DNA from: Planctomycetia bacterium
GTDB taxonomy: Bacteria; Planctomycetota; Phycisphaerae; UBA1845; UTPLA1
Reading direction: 5' to 3'
Assembly (NCBI GenBank): GCA_015075745.1
Contig: JABTTW010000003.1
Location: forward strand, 186,001-250,000
Length of the DNA: 64,000 bases
A program made the position numbers and the translations under genes. The number at the start of each line of letters is the position of its first letter. The first letter of the stretch is position 1. Below the pieces are notes generated by a model. The model ran no database searches, was not told the origin of the DNA, and worked only from the letters and a program-made list of their open reading frames with translations. Shown here piece by piece: positions 53,003-61,504 of the stretch.

Positions 53003-53635
53003 TCAGGCGTCCTGCATTTCCTTGACGTCCGACGTCTTCGGCAGGTCGTCCGGGTCGGCCGCCTTCGCGGGAGGCTTCGAGAAAAGCTCGCTCCGCGGGA
53101 AGGCGATCTGGTCGTTCTTCGCATCCTTTAAGAGCTTGGCGACCTGCTCCGGCTTGACGCACTTATGCAGCTTTTCGTTGATGAGCAGACAGGGCCCATG
53201 ATCGCAGGCCGCGAGACACTCTTCCGTGAGCAAACTGTAAGTACCGTCGGGCGTTGTGTGATGTTCCTCGATGCCCAGCTCGTCCTTGACCGCCTGAAGG
53301 ACCGCATCGCTGCCGAGCAGATTGCAACTGAGGCTGCGACAGGCGACGACGACCTTTACGCCCTTGGGATGATCCCAGAAGTGCGTGTAGAAACTCATCG
53401 TGTCCATGACCTGGCTCGGCGGGATCTCCAGCACCTCGGCGATTTCCTTCATCGCCTGATAGCCGACGTGGCCGAGCGTCTCCTGCACGATGTGCAGCGC
53501 CGGAAGAAGGGCTGCCCGCTTGGTCTCGTATCGCGGGAAGAAACCGCGAATCTTCTCGCGGACCGCCTCGCTCAGAACGGGCGGGGCTTTCTCATCTATG
53601 ACCGGTATCGTTCGATCGATTGCCTGCCAAGCCAT
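53003..53635 (-). CDS. nuoE: NADH-quinone oxidoreductase subunit E-like 2Fe-2S protein
   Basis: A 210-residue thioredoxin-like ferredoxin of the NuoE group. The four cluster ligands are in place: Cys99 and Cys104 (CRSLSC), Cys140 and Cys144 (CLAAC). The N-terminal helical part (ALLPALHIVQETLGHVGYQA, IPPSQVMDTMSFYTHF) is normal. About 40 extra residues after position 170 are proline- and lysine-rich. NuoF and NuoG are not in the window, so the partner may be complex I or an NAD-dependent hydrogenase or formate dehydrogenase elsewhere. Start chosen at ATG 53635 with AGGAG upstream. Confidence 0.9.
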   Translation of the reverse strand: MAWQAIDRTIPVIDEKAPPVLSEAVREKIRGFFPRYETKRAALLPALHIVQETLGHVGYQAMKEIAEVLEIPPSQVMDTMSFYTHFWDHPKGVKVVVACRSLSCNLLGSDAVLQAVKDELGIEEHHTTPDGTYSLLTEECLAACDHGPCLLINEKLHKCVKPEQVAKLLKDAKNDQIAFPRSELFSKPPAKAADPDDLPKTSDVKEMQDA

Positions 53636-54042
53636 GCTCGGTGTGCTCCTGGTTAATAGAGGAGGCCATGATAGACCGATACCCGCGCGATTGCCAACGG
53701 CCGCACCGACGACCGCGATGCCCAACGGCTACGCCGACGACGGGTCCTTTCGCCCGGCAGGGCGCACGATGGTTGCCAGTGATTTCAATCACTGGACCCA
53801 TGCGTCCCCAAACGAATCCCCGTCCGGAGGACGGACGAACGCATCCCGCTTCATACTTGACCCCCGGTCAATGTGCGCGGGTAGATGTTTGAAAAATCAA
53901 AGATGGCTGGCCAGGTGCAAGGTGCTTACTCGATTGAATCCAACTGAAGACACTGGGACGCCAGTAGAACCTTTTCTCGGTGAAATCCGTGTATTCGACC
54001 TTTATATGCGGAATTCGTAGGTTCAATTGGGAGCGCAGCCCA
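53636..54042. other. Spacer with family B repeat copy 1
   Basis: Holds the 88-base repeat at 53751-53838 and then about 200 bases of lower GC content with no recognisable gene. Confidence 0.5.
53751..53838 (+). repeat. Palindromic repeat family B, copy 1
   Basis: 88 bases, matching 55325-55412 at about 83 positions, same orientation. It starts CGCCCGGCAGGGCG, contains the hairpin CCAGTGATT-TC-AATCACTGG (53776-53795) and ends in GTCCGGAGGACGGACGA, which also folds. The two copies flank the HAF-repeat gene. Confidence 0.85.
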
Positions 54043-55227
54043 TTAGAGTCGGGGCGGGCGTGAACGACGGCGTGGGCGGAGCATTGCAATTGCTGCGAGA
54101 GTTAGGAAGGCGGTGGCTGGCTCGGGGATGACGGCGCGGAAGGCCTCTTGTTCGCCTTGGGGGTTGATGCCTACTCCTACGATGGTGTTGCCGTCGGAGG
54201 AAATGGCAAAGGCATCCGTGAGCAGCCAGCCGGTGAGATTTAGGCCAAAGTCACTAACCAGCCACTCTCTCAAGTTCCGGAGTCCGTTTGCCCCATCCCA
54301 GATTACGGCTTTTTGTGGTCCTGATCCTTGGCTTGCTCCGACGATGCGGGTCCCAACATCGCTAACCTCTCTTGCAATACTTGCGAAATCTCCAGGCAGG
54401 ATTCCGAGGTCTTGGTACCCGAAGCCATCACGCCAAACAAAGGCTTGGTCTTCGCCGGTCGGCTTCCGAGAAAACCCAACAATCTTAGAACCGTCAGCCG
54501 AGAGGTCTTCAACGAATGCTGCATTGGACCCATTGGAAGGCAGCCCCAAAGACACAGCGCCTGTAGCGTTTGTCCACCGAAACGGGCGACGAAGGCTCCC
54601 AGAATGCCCTGCAATCACCTCACCATCTGCGGATAAATCGATAGCCTGAGAACGGGAAATGCCAAGCCCCATCATCCCACCTTGCGCGGTCCACCTGAAT
54701 GCTTCACTGTTCGGTAGGTCAGAGACACTAAATCCAACAACGACGGAACCATCGGCAGAAACGTTTGTTGCGCTGCTGAAATAGTTACCACCGGGAAGAT
54801 CCCCCAAGCTCACAAGGCCCGTGGACTCTGTCCAACGAAACGCCTCAGCATTTCCATTTGAAAGCGTAGAGGTTCCACGCCCTACCACAACAGAGCCGTC
54901 TGCTGAAGTCGCGATTGCCGAACTGTCAAAACCGCCGCCATCAAAATCACCAAGCGTGACTAGACCGGTATCCTCCGTCCAACGAAACGCGATGAATTGG
55001 CCGTTGCCGGTGTTGTTTTGGCAGCGGCCGACGACGGTGGAGCCGTTGGAGGAGACGCCGAAGGCGACGGTGGGAAAGCGGCAGGTCGAGGTTGTGCCGA
55101 GGCCCATGAAGCTCGGTGTCGTAGCGGCCGAGGCGATGCCAGCCGTTGACGCGAGCGCCACCAGCGCCGTCGTCACACAAAACAGGTCCCTTCGGATTCT
55201 CGAAGGTGCTCCATTCAACTCTTTCAC
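54043..55227 (-). CDS. HAF-repeat protein with PEP-CTERM sorting signal
   Basis: A 394-residue exported protein. GTG 55227 has AGGGG six bases upstream and is preferred over the ATG at 55293. Signal peptide LFCVTTALVALASTAGIASA. The body is made of HAF-type repeats of about 45-50 residues: EAFRWTESTGLVSLGDLPGG and NVSADGSVVVGFS are the clearest units, with variants about seven times. The C-terminus IPEPATAFLTLAAIAML followed by RPRRR is a PEP-CTERM signal recognised by exosortase. The central part is visibly less GC-rich than its surroundings, suggesting another origin. No exosortase gene is in the window. Confidence 0.9.
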   Translation of the reverse strand: MKELNGAPSRIRRDLFCVTTALVALASTAGIASAATTPSFMGLGTTSTCRFPTVAFGVSSNGSTVVGRCQNNTGNGQFIAFRWTEDTGLVTLGDFDGGGFDSSAIATSADGSVVVGRGTSTLSNGNAEAFRWTESTGLVSLGDLPGGNYFSSATNVSADGSVVVGFSVSDLPNSEAFRWTAQGGMMGLGISRSQAIDLSADGEVIAGHSGSLRRPFRWTNATGAVSLGLPSNGSNAAFVEDLSADGSKIVGFSRKPTGEDQAFVWRDGFGYQDLGILPGDFASIAREVSDVGTRIVGASQGSGPQKAVIWDGANGLRNLREWLVSDFGLNLTGWLLTDAFAISSDGNTIVGVGINPQGEQEAFRAVIPEPATAFLTLAAIAMLRPRRRSRPPRL

Positions 55228-55324
55228 GGTGATCCCCTCGTACGGGCGGCCCGGCGGCACTCCTGCCCCCTCGCCCCCCATTATACCGCCCACCGGCCGT
55301 CGTCTTCAACCGACGCCAAGCCCT

Positions 55325-55412
55325 CGCCCGGCAGGGCGTACGATGGTTGCCAGTGATTTCAATCACTGGACCAATAAGCCCCCAAACGAATCCCCGTCCG
55401 GAGGACGGACGA
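55325..55412 (+). repeat. Palindromic repeat family B, copy 2
   Basis: Direct copy of 53751-53838, with the hairpin at 55350-55369. It lies just upstream of the HAF gene's start, where copy 1 lies just past its stop. Confidence 0.85.
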
Positions 55413-55483
55413 CCTTGGATGACCAGCCCGCGTCCGCCCTTGCGGGCGGTGAAGAAAAAGAAGAGGAGTTGGATGCCCGCTAC

Positions 55484-55527
55484 CCAGTGGCTCGAAGCCA
55501 CTGGCAACCATCGTTGGCCCTGCGGGC
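55484..55527 (-). repeat. Palindromic repeat family B, copy 3 (inverted, changed stem)
   Basis: Read on the minus strand, GCAGGGCCAACGATGGTTGC is followed by CCAGTGGCT-TCG-AGCCACTGG. The flank matches copies 1 and 2, while two stem pairs changed on both sides (A-T to G-C and T-A to C-G), so base pairing is kept. Confidence 0.7.
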
Positions 55528-55684
55528 CGGGGTTGCAGTCGGCTCAGTCGCTCTCGAATGAAATCAAACGGCGCGCACGGCGAGCAAGTGTAGACATGCG
55601 GGAGGCGATACCGGCATGCTCGGCACGCAGATAACAAATCCACGAAATGCAGATTCCGATTCTCACGCGCACTTTCCAAAAAAC

Positions 55685-55770
55685 CACCTAAAAGTCGCAC
55701 CACCCCAACACATGACCGCCACAAGAGTTGCAACCGAAAAAAATCGCGTGTGTCACCGTATGTCACCTTC
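55685..55770 (-). repeat. Dispersed repeat family A, copy 4
   Basis: On the minus strand: AAGGTGACATACGGTGACAC, a T-run, CGGTTGCAACTCTTGTGGCG and GTCATGTGTTGGGGTGG. Nearly the same as copy 2 at 962-1050. Confidence 0.75.
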
Positions 55771-55818
55771 GACTTTGCAGGACTTGCGCGCGATCAGCGC
55801 GCTGGTCTTCACCCTGGA

Positions 55819-55846
55819 CCCCTCTGCCCCTCGATCCCTCGGCCCC
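55819..55846. repeat. 8-bp period C-tract/G-tract repeat, block 1
   Basis: CCCC or TCCC recurs every eight bases (55819, 55827, 55835, 55843). Four G-tracts on the minus strand. Confidence 0.7.
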
Positions 55847-55890
55847 TTTTTTTTCGCCTATTGTCACCTTCGATTTTGCAAGAGTTGCGC
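55841..55890 (-). repeat. Dispersed repeat family A, copy 5 (partial)
   Basis: On the minus strand: GCAACTCTTGCAAAATCG then AAGGTGACAATAGGCGAAAA, matching the start of copy 1, and leading straight into GGGGCCGAGGG-type tandem repeats. Confidence 0.6.
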
Positions 55891-55911
55891 GCGTGCAATG
55901 CTCTCGTCATT

Positions 55912-55955
55912 ACCCTCGGCCCCTTGGCCCCTTGGCCCCTCCGCCCCTCGGCCCC
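55912..55955. repeat. 8-bp period C-tract/G-tract repeat, block 2
   Basis: CCCC at 55920, 55928, 55936, 55944 and 55952, each separated by four bases (TTGG, TTGG, TCCG, TCGG). The minus strand thus has five GGGG tracts with 4-base loops, a fit to a G-quadruplex. It lies about 110 bases before the nitroreductase start. Confidence 0.75.
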
Positions 55956-56063
55956 TTCTCATGGCCTTCGCCATCCCGGTTTCGGCGGCCCCATCAGCGT
56001 GCTATCATGCCCCTCTTCCCGCCCCGATGGCGGGAAAACTCTCAACCCACGGAGGTCCATCGC

Positions 56064-56714
56064 GTGCAACCGGCAACCCCCCAGGCTCTCGTTCAGCAGC
56101 TCAGTTGGCGATACGCCGTCAAGCGATTCGACCCGACGAAAAAGATTCCCGCCGACACCTGGGCGGCCCTGGAAAAGGCCCTCGTCCTCACACCGTCGTC
56201 CTTCGGCCTCCAGCCGTGGCGGTTTGTCGTCGTGGTCGATCAGGCTACCCGGGAGAAGCTCGTGCCCCTGAGTTGGAAGCAGACCCAGCCCGCCGACTGC
56301 TCGCACTTTGTCGTGTTCGCGGCGCGCGAAACGATGACCGAGGCGGATATCGATCGTCTGTTGGAGCGCACGGCCGAGCTGCGCGGCGTCGGCGTCGAGA
56401 CGCTCGCCGGCTATCGCAAGGTGATGATCGGCACACTGGTGACCCCGGCCGCGAACTTCAACGTCAAGCACTGGGCCGCCTTGCAGACCTACATCGCCCT
56501 CGGCAACTTCATGACCGCCGCGGCTATGATCGGCGTGGACACCTGCCCCATGGAGGGCATCGAGCCGGCGAAATACGACGAGCTGCTGGGACTGCCGAAG
56601 GAGGGCTACTCCACCATCGTGGCCTGCGCCGCCGGCTACCGCGCAGCCGACGACAAGTACGCAAAGCAGCCGAAAGTCCGCTTCCGCGACGAGGAGGTCA
56701 TCCGCCGCATATGA
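56064..56714 (+). CDS. Nitroreductase-family NAD(P)H oxidoreductase
   Basis: A 216-residue FMN-dependent oxidoreductase of the NfsB-like nitroreductase family. WRYAVKRFDPTKKIPADTW at the start binds FMN phosphate; LVLTPSSFGLQPWRFVVV, ANFNVKHWAALQTYIALGNF and the MEGIEPAKYDELLGLPKEGY segment are typical. Substrates may be nitroaromatics, quinones or dihydropteridine. GTG 56064 is the start: GGAGG eight bases upstream, and homology begins there. It converges on murD. Confidence 0.92.
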   Translation: MQPATPQALVQQLSWRYAVKRFDPTKKIPADTWAALEKALVLTPSSFGLQPWRFVVVVDQATREKLVPLSWKQTQPADCSHFVVFAARETMTEADIDRLLERTAELRGVGVETLAGYRKVMIGTLVTPAANFNVKHWAALQTYIALGNFMTAAAMIGVDTCPMEGIEPAKYDELLGLPKEGYSTIVACAAGYRAADDKYAKQPKVRFRDEEVIRRI

Positions 56715-56755
56715 ACCGGCAGACTCGCCGAAGCCCCCTCAACGATGTGCGACGA

Positions 56756-58144
56756 TTACTGTCCAGCCAGCCGGCGAAACTGCTCGCCACGGTCCTCATA
56801 GTTCTTGAACCAGTCGTAGCTGGCGCAGCCGGGTGACAGCAGGATGACATCTCCGCCGCGGGCATGGCTTCGGGCCAGCACAAGCGCCGATGGAAAGTCG
56901 GACGCGCGCTCGACGACAGCGCCGGCTCCGGCGGATTTGCATCGCTCGATTTCGTCGGCCAGCCGGGGGCCGGTCTGCCCGATGCAGATGGCGGCCTTCG
57001 CGCGATGGGCCACGGCGCGGGCCAGTTCATCGAAGGGACTTCCCTTGTCCGAGCCGCCGACCACGAGAATGACCGGGGATTCAAACGCCGCAAGTGAAGT
57101 CATGGCCGCCTCAGGGGTCGTGGCCTTGGAGTCGTTGTAGTATTTGATCCCCGCGAATTCGCCGACAAACTCCAAGCGATGCGGGAGTCCGCCGAACTCG
57201 GAAAGGGCCTGGCACGATATATCGTCGCTGACACCAAGCAGCCGCGCGACGGAGACCGCGGCGGCCGCGTTCATCAGATTGTGCAGGCCGGGCACAGTCA
57301 ACTTCGCGGCGAGTTCATGCAGTTCGCCATGCGAGTCGGCGGAACGAGAGAATCGCATCGCCCGCAGTTCTCGATTCACCCCGTACCAACGCAGATTCTC
57401 CCGAGTTCGCCACTGGCCGGGAAACGCCGACAGGTCTTCGTCCAGCGGCATGAGCAGATGGTCGGACGGTTTCTGATGGCGGAAGATATTAGACTTCGCC
57501 TCCGCATACTCAGCCATGGTGCCGTGCCGATCGAGGTGATTGTCGCGAAGATTGGTGATGACGGCGATGTGCGGGCTGCGACGAATCCCAACGGCGTCCT
57601 CCAACTGAAAGCTGGAGAGCTCGAGCACGACGACGTCATTCGCGGCGATGTTCGGCAGGTCATCGAGCAGCGACTTTCCGATGTTTCCCCCGAGCCATAC
57701 TTTCCCGTTGCCCCAGTCGGAGGAGCGAGCCGCCGAGTCGAGGATCGTGCCGATCATGGCCGTGGTCGTGCTCTTGCCGACGGTGCCGGTGATTCCCACG
57801 AGCGTGCCGCGACAACGCTCGAGGAACAGGTTCATCTCGCTCGTCCACGGAATGCCGCGGTCGATCGCCGACTGAAAGAAGGCTGACTTTTTCTTGTCGA
57901 CGGCCGGACTGACGACGAGCAGGTCGCAGTGGTCCAGGTCAGCCAGGTCGTGGCCGCCGAGGCGGCGCGTGAATTCGAGACCGTCGAGCAACTGGAGGCT
58001 TTCGGCGAGCTTGTCTTCAGAGGCCATGTCGGTCACGAGCACTTTCGCGCCCTGCTCGCAGAGCCAGCGCGTGACGCCGATGCCGCCGCCGAATCGGCCC
58101 AGCCCCATGACGATCGCACGCTTGCCGTGAAACTCGCCGGACAT
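56756..58144 (-). CDS. murD: UDP-N-acetylmuramoylalanine-D-glutamate ligase
   Basis: Adds D-glutamate to UDP-MurNAc-L-Ala in peptidoglycan synthesis. 462 residues. The N-terminal nucleotide-binding domain has MGLGRFGGGIGVTRWLCEQG and VVSPAVDKK; the ATP loop is GITGTVGKSTTT (about 116-127; GTNGKTT in most homologues); LELSSFQLE, ITNLRDNHLDRHG and YNDSKATTPEA follow, and LLSPGCASYDWFKNYEDRG closes the third domain. The GTVGKST loop variant keeps the catalytic lysine. It follows purD by 44 bases on the same strand. Confidence 0.95.
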   Translation of the reverse strand: MSGEFHGKRAIVMGLGRFGGGIGVTRWLCEQGAKVLVTDMASEDKLAESLQLLDGLEFTRRLGGHDLADLDHCDLLVVSPAVDKKKSAFFQSAIDRGIPWTSEMNLFLERCRGTLVGITGTVGKSTTTAMIGTILDSAARSSDWGNGKVWLGGNIGKSLLDDLPNIAANDVVVLELSSFQLEDAVGIRRSPHIAVITNLRDNHLDRHGTMAEYAEAKSNIFRHQKPSDHLLMPLDEDLSAFPGQWRTRENLRWYGVNRELRAMRFSRSADSHGELHELAAKLTVPGLHNLMNAAAAVSVARLLGVSDDISCQALSEFGGLPHRLEFVGEFAGIKYYNDSKATTPEAAMTSLAAFESPVILVVGGSDKGSPFDELARAVAHRAKAAICIGQTGPRLADEIERCKSAGAGAVVERASDFPSALVLARSHARGGDVILLSPGCASYDWFKNYEDRGEQFRRLAGQ

Positions 58145-58188
58145 CCGCGACTCCCTTCGCGCTACTTTCTAACCCACTACTCGTGAAC

Positions 58189-59538
58189 TCATCTGCTGGA
58201 CGCCTGCATGGCGATGTCACCCCGAAAGTGAGCACCCTTGAATTGAATCAGATTGGTCGCGGCATACGCCTTTGCCCGTGCGAGGTTGATTGTGTCGCCC
58301 AATGCCGTCACACCGAGGACACGGCCTCCGGATGTCACGACCTCGCCCTCCAAGTGTGTCGTCCCGCTGTGAAAGACCTGCACATCAGAGAGCGCCGCAG
58401 CTTCCTTGATCCCGGAAATGGCATCGCCTTTTTCATAGGTGCCGGGATATCCACCCGCCGCCATCACCACGCACACGGCGGCACGACGATTCCAACGGAG
58501 CTCGATCTGATCGAGCCGGCCATCCACGGTCGCCTCGATGGCCTCCAATAGATCGCTCTCCAACCGCATCAAGATGGGCTGGGTTTCAGGGTCACCCAGT
58601 CGGCAGTTGAACTCCAGCACCTTGGGGCCGCCGGCGGTCATGATGATGCCGGCGTAGAGTACGCCGCGGTATTCGATGTCGTTTCGTCGCATGGCATCGA
58701 CAATCGGCACCATGATGTCGCGCTCGATGAGGGACAAGTCCGACTCCGTCAGGTGGGTGGAGGGACTGAACGCGCCCATGCCGCCGGTGTTGGGGCCGGT
58801 GTCGCTCTCGCCGAGACGCTTATGATCCGAAGCGGATTCGAGCATGTAGATGTTGCTGCCGTCGACGAGGGCCAACACGCTGACTTCCGGCCCTTTTAGC
58901 AATTCCTCGATGACGATCCGATCGCCGGCCTCGCCCAACTCGCGGCGCACCATCAGCCGGTCGAGCGTCTCCATGGCTTCCTTGGGATCATGATGAACAA
59001 AAACGCCTTTGCCCTTGGCCAGGCCGCTCGCCTTGACGACGATGCCTTCGTCTCGCGTCTCGACGTAGGTACGGGCCATGTCGATGCCGCGCTGGAACCA
59101 ATCGCCGATGGGTTCGTCGGAGCTTTTTCCGGCCTGGCGGGCCTGAGCGAGTTCCTGTGAGGTCGGGCCGAAAATGCGCGCCTCGGCGGTGGGGATGCCT
59201 GACTCGCGCATGAGTTGTTTCGCGAAGGACTTGTCGCCTTCGAGTCTCGCCGCACTCGCTGTGGGGCCGAAGATGCGAAGCCCTGCCGCCTGGAATTTGT
59301 CGACGATGCCCGCGCAAAGCGGCTCCTCCGGTCCAACGATGGTCAGGTCGATAGAATTCTTCCTGGCAAAGGCGAGAAGGCCGGCAATATCGTCGGCGGG
59401 AATGGGCACATTTGTCGCCAGCGATTCGGTCCCCGCGTTGCCGGGTGCGCAGAAGAGCTGTGGTCGCCGTGGCGACTTCGAGAGTTTCCAACAGAGGGCG
59501 TGCTCACGACCCCCACCGCCGACGACAAGCAATTTCAT
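58189..59538 (-). CDS. purD: Phosphoribosylamine-glycine ligase
   Basis: Second step of purine synthesis: joins glycine to phosphoribosylamine with ATP. 449 residues from ATG 59538, where the family start MKLLVVGGGGREHAL lies. ATP-grasp parts: IVGPEEPLCAGIVD, KASGLAKGKGVFV, VIEELLKGPEVSVLALVDG, DTGPNTGGMGAFSP and VLEFNCRLGDPETQ. An insertion near residue 135 (QARQAGKSSDEPIGDWF) is longer than usual. The frame extends to 59613 but without conserved sequence. Confidence 0.96.
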   Translation of the reverse strand: MKLLVVGGGGREHALCWKLSKSPRRPQLFCAPGNAGTESLATNVPIPADDIAGLLAFARKNSIDLTIVGPEEPLCAGIVDKFQAAGLRIFGPTASAARLEGDKSFAKQLMRESGIPTAEARIFGPTSQELAQARQAGKSSDEPIGDWFQRGIDMARTYVETRDEGIVVKASGLAKGKGVFVHHDPKEAMETLDRLMVRRELGEAGDRIVIEELLKGPEVSVLALVDGSNIYMLESASDHKRLGESDTGPNTGGMGAFSPSTHLTESDLSLIERDIMVPIVDAMRRNDIEYRGVLYAGIIMTAGGPKVLEFNCRLGDPETQPILMRLESDLLEAIEATVDGRLDQIELRWNRRAAVCVVMAAGGYPGTYEKGDAISGIKEAAALSDVQVFHSGTTHLEGEVVTSGGRVLGVTALGDTINLARAKAYAATNLIQFKGAHFRGDIAMQASSR

Positions 59539-59695
59539 ATCGATTCGCCTACAGTCATGGCCACAACCTCCGCTCCGTCCTCTTTTCGCCTTGCAAACTC
59601 GATGACGAGACAAACGAACCAGCGCCGCGTTAAGGCGTCGTCATCTGCGCCCAGTATGCATGACTTGAGAGCCCTACGCCAGCGGCCCGTCGGGC

Positions 59696-59724
59696 TTGAC
59701 CTTGGCCGACGTAACCCCTATAAA
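59696..59724 (+). promoter_or_regulatory. Promoter of the tRNA gene
   Basis: TTGACC (59696-59701) and TATAAA (59719-59724) are exactly 17 bases apart, and the tRNA begins 24 bases further on, a good sigma-70-type arrangement. Confidence 0.75.
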
Positions 59725-59747
59725 AATGGTGCGTTAGGAACCCCCAC

Positions 59748-59820
59748 AGCGGCGTAGCTCAGTTGGTAGAGCAAGGGATTCATAAGCCCTGGGTCGCCGG
59801 TTCAAGTCCGGCCGCCGCTA
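59748..59820 (+). tRNA. tRNA-Met (CAU)
   Basis: 73 bases fold as a tRNA: acceptor AGCGGCG/CGCCGCT, D arm GCTCAGTTGGTAGAGC, anticodon loop TTCATAA, variable loop GGGTC, T arm GCCGG-TTCAAGT-CCGGC. The 3' CCA is not encoded. Base 1 pairs with 72, so it is not the initiator. An elongator tRNA-Met is most likely; a lysidine-modified tRNA-Ile with CAU anticodon is not excluded. One mismatch (A31-G39) closes the anticodon stem. Confidence 0.93.
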
Positions 59821-59866
59821 GTCTTCTCAATCGGGCAAATTCCAAGACATGGTCATGGGTGAGGAT

Positions 59867-61018
59867 TTACGCCCGGGCCACGAGGACGGGGGCAAACTCG
59901 ACATTTGGCATCCCCATGCGCCTGAGCCAGCGAAAGTGCGAGGCCACGCCGGCGCGAAAAGTCCTGTTTGACTTATAGGTCAGCCCGAACTCAGCGCACA
60001 GCTCCTCGACAACCTTAGCCAGCGCCGGATAGTGGATGTGGCATATCTGAGGAAAGAGGTGGTGCTCGATCTGATAATTCAGCCCGCCGACGAGCCATGC
60101 GAGCGGCCGATTGCGCGGCGCAAAATCCACGGTCGTCGCGATCTGGTGCACGGCCCAATTGGACTCGATTCGCCCGGTGTCGGGACACGGCTGTGGAAAG
60201 GCGGCTTCCTCGACGCAGTGTGCCATCTGAAAGACGACGCTCAGGGTCACGCCCTGCACCCATGAGGCAATGCCGTAGATCGCCAGAACGCACCACCACG
60301 GATGCAGCAGCATGGGCACACCGAACGCAAGTGAGAAGAAGAGGGTCTTGCCTCCGAGGAAGGTCACCAGGTCCCAATTGCGCGGCCTTGGAAAGCGGTA
60401 GCTGCCGATTCGCCCGACGATGACGTCGCGGAAATCATCATAAAGGTGCCACTTGACCGGCAAAAACCCATAGAGCGCCCAGAGATAAAAGTGCTGCACG
60501 CGGTGCAGCTTCAATCGCCTCTGGTGAGGTGACAAACGCCCGAGCAGGCCGACGTCGATGTCATCGTCGTGTCCCGCGACGTTTGTGTAGCTGTGGTGAA
60601 TCGTGTTGTGCTTTCGCGCCCAGACGTATGAACTGCCGCCCAGCATGTCCAATGTCATGGACGCCAGTTTGTTGATCCATCGGTGCTCCGAATAGGCGCC
60701 GTGATTGCCGTCGTGCTGAATACTGAAGCCGACCGCGGCGACGGCCAGTCCCAGGGACACCGCCAAGGGAACGGCGAGCCACCACGTGAAATGGGCAAAG
60801 AGCAGCAGGCCGAACGACAGCGCGAGCCAGGCAAGGATCGCAGCCGTCTTCAGGTACATTCGCGGACAGTCTCGTCGGTTGAGCCCTGTCTTTTCGAAGT
60901 AGCGGTCGACGCGTCGCTTCAATTCTGGTTGAAACTCGCTACGCGGGCCGAACTTCAGAGGGCTATGCGCAATCCTGGAAGGATGTAATCCAATCTGCGC
61001 GTCGCAATCATCAGACAT
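59867..61018 (-). CDS. Membrane fatty-acid desaturase
   Basis: A 383-residue acyl-lipid or acyl-CoA desaturase with the three histidine boxes that bind the di-iron centre: HDGNH (102-106), HNTIHH (137-142) and QIEHH (about 316-320, in NYQIEHHLFP). The Q in place of H in the third box is typical of front-end (delta-5/delta-6-like) desaturases; the N-terminal cytochrome b5 domain of eukaryotic relatives is missing. Four membrane helices in two pairs (about 57-100 and 215-260). It introduces a cis double bond into membrane fatty acids. Electron donor not present nearby. Confidence 0.93.
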   Translation of the reverse strand: MSDDCDAQIGLHPSRIAHSPLKFGPRSEFQPELKRRVDRYFEKTGLNRRDCPRMYLKTAAILAWLALSFGLLLFAHFTWWLAVPLAVSLGLAVAAVGFSIQHDGNHGAYSEHRWINKLASMTLDMLGGSSYVWARKHNTIHHSYTNVAGHDDDIDVGLLGRLSPHQRRLKLHRVQHFYLWALYGFLPVKWHLYDDFRDVIVGRIGSYRFPRPRNWDLVTFLGGKTLFFSLAFGVPMLLHPWWCVLAIYGIASWVQGVTLSVVFQMAHCVEEAAFPQPCPDTGRIESNWAVHQIATTVDFAPRNRPLAWLVGGLNYQIEHHLFPQICHIHYPALAKVVEELCAEFGLTYKSNRTFRAGVASHFRWLRRMGMPNVEFAPVLVARA

Positions 61019-61504
61019 GTTTCATCCATTCCCCAGGCGAGCGGCTGCGCGATCGGCCATGAAAATCTCAGTTTCCCGACGGCGTCGCGTCACTTATGCG
61101 ATTCCGAGGAGCCGGCCAACGATGCTCGGGCCGGGGATTGTAGCCGAGAAGCATCAATCGCATAGGGTGGAATCGAACCAAGAAGAGAAACCCCCATAAT
61201 TTGGACCTGGAACGTGTCTTTTTAGTTATTGAAAGGCAAGTTGGTACTCGGCGAAATGTTTCACTCAAAGTGAGACCTTTCAATTCCCTCGGGGCCAGAT
61301 ATCCCTAGGCGCTGTGCGGCCGAACCGATTGGTAATGGACGCGCCATCGCCCAAAGGGGGTCTTCACCTCATTGAGTACTTAGAAGGTATTGACATTCAG
61401 CAGCTCATATTTCTGCGCACGCATTTACGTTAGAATGATCTTCGGTCGAGGCAGGCGGCTTGCTCCTGCCGGAAACTTGGCTATTTCCGCACCGATGTCG
61501 TGGC
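61019..61504. other. Divergent spacer with nested hairpin
   Basis: Lies between the desaturase and the SGNH-TPR gene. A nested structure at 61228-61284 is described separately. A weak TTG start at 61460 extends the next gene's frame. Nothing else was recognised. Confidence 0.45.
61228..61284. other. Nested stem-loop, possible structured RNA
   Basis: ATTGAAAGG (61228-61236) pairs perfectly with CCTTTCAAT (61276-61284), and inside it TTTCACT (61259-61265) pairs with AGTGAGA (61269-61275) around a CAA loop with one G-U pair. The outer 9-bp stem has an internal asymmetric bulge of about 22 bases. Confidence 0.4.

Noticed and set aside
53620-53892. Small frames across family B repeats
   Set aside because: The same peptide (PVISITGP...NPRPEDGR) appears wherever the repeat occurs because the DNA repeats; it does not behave like a protein gene.
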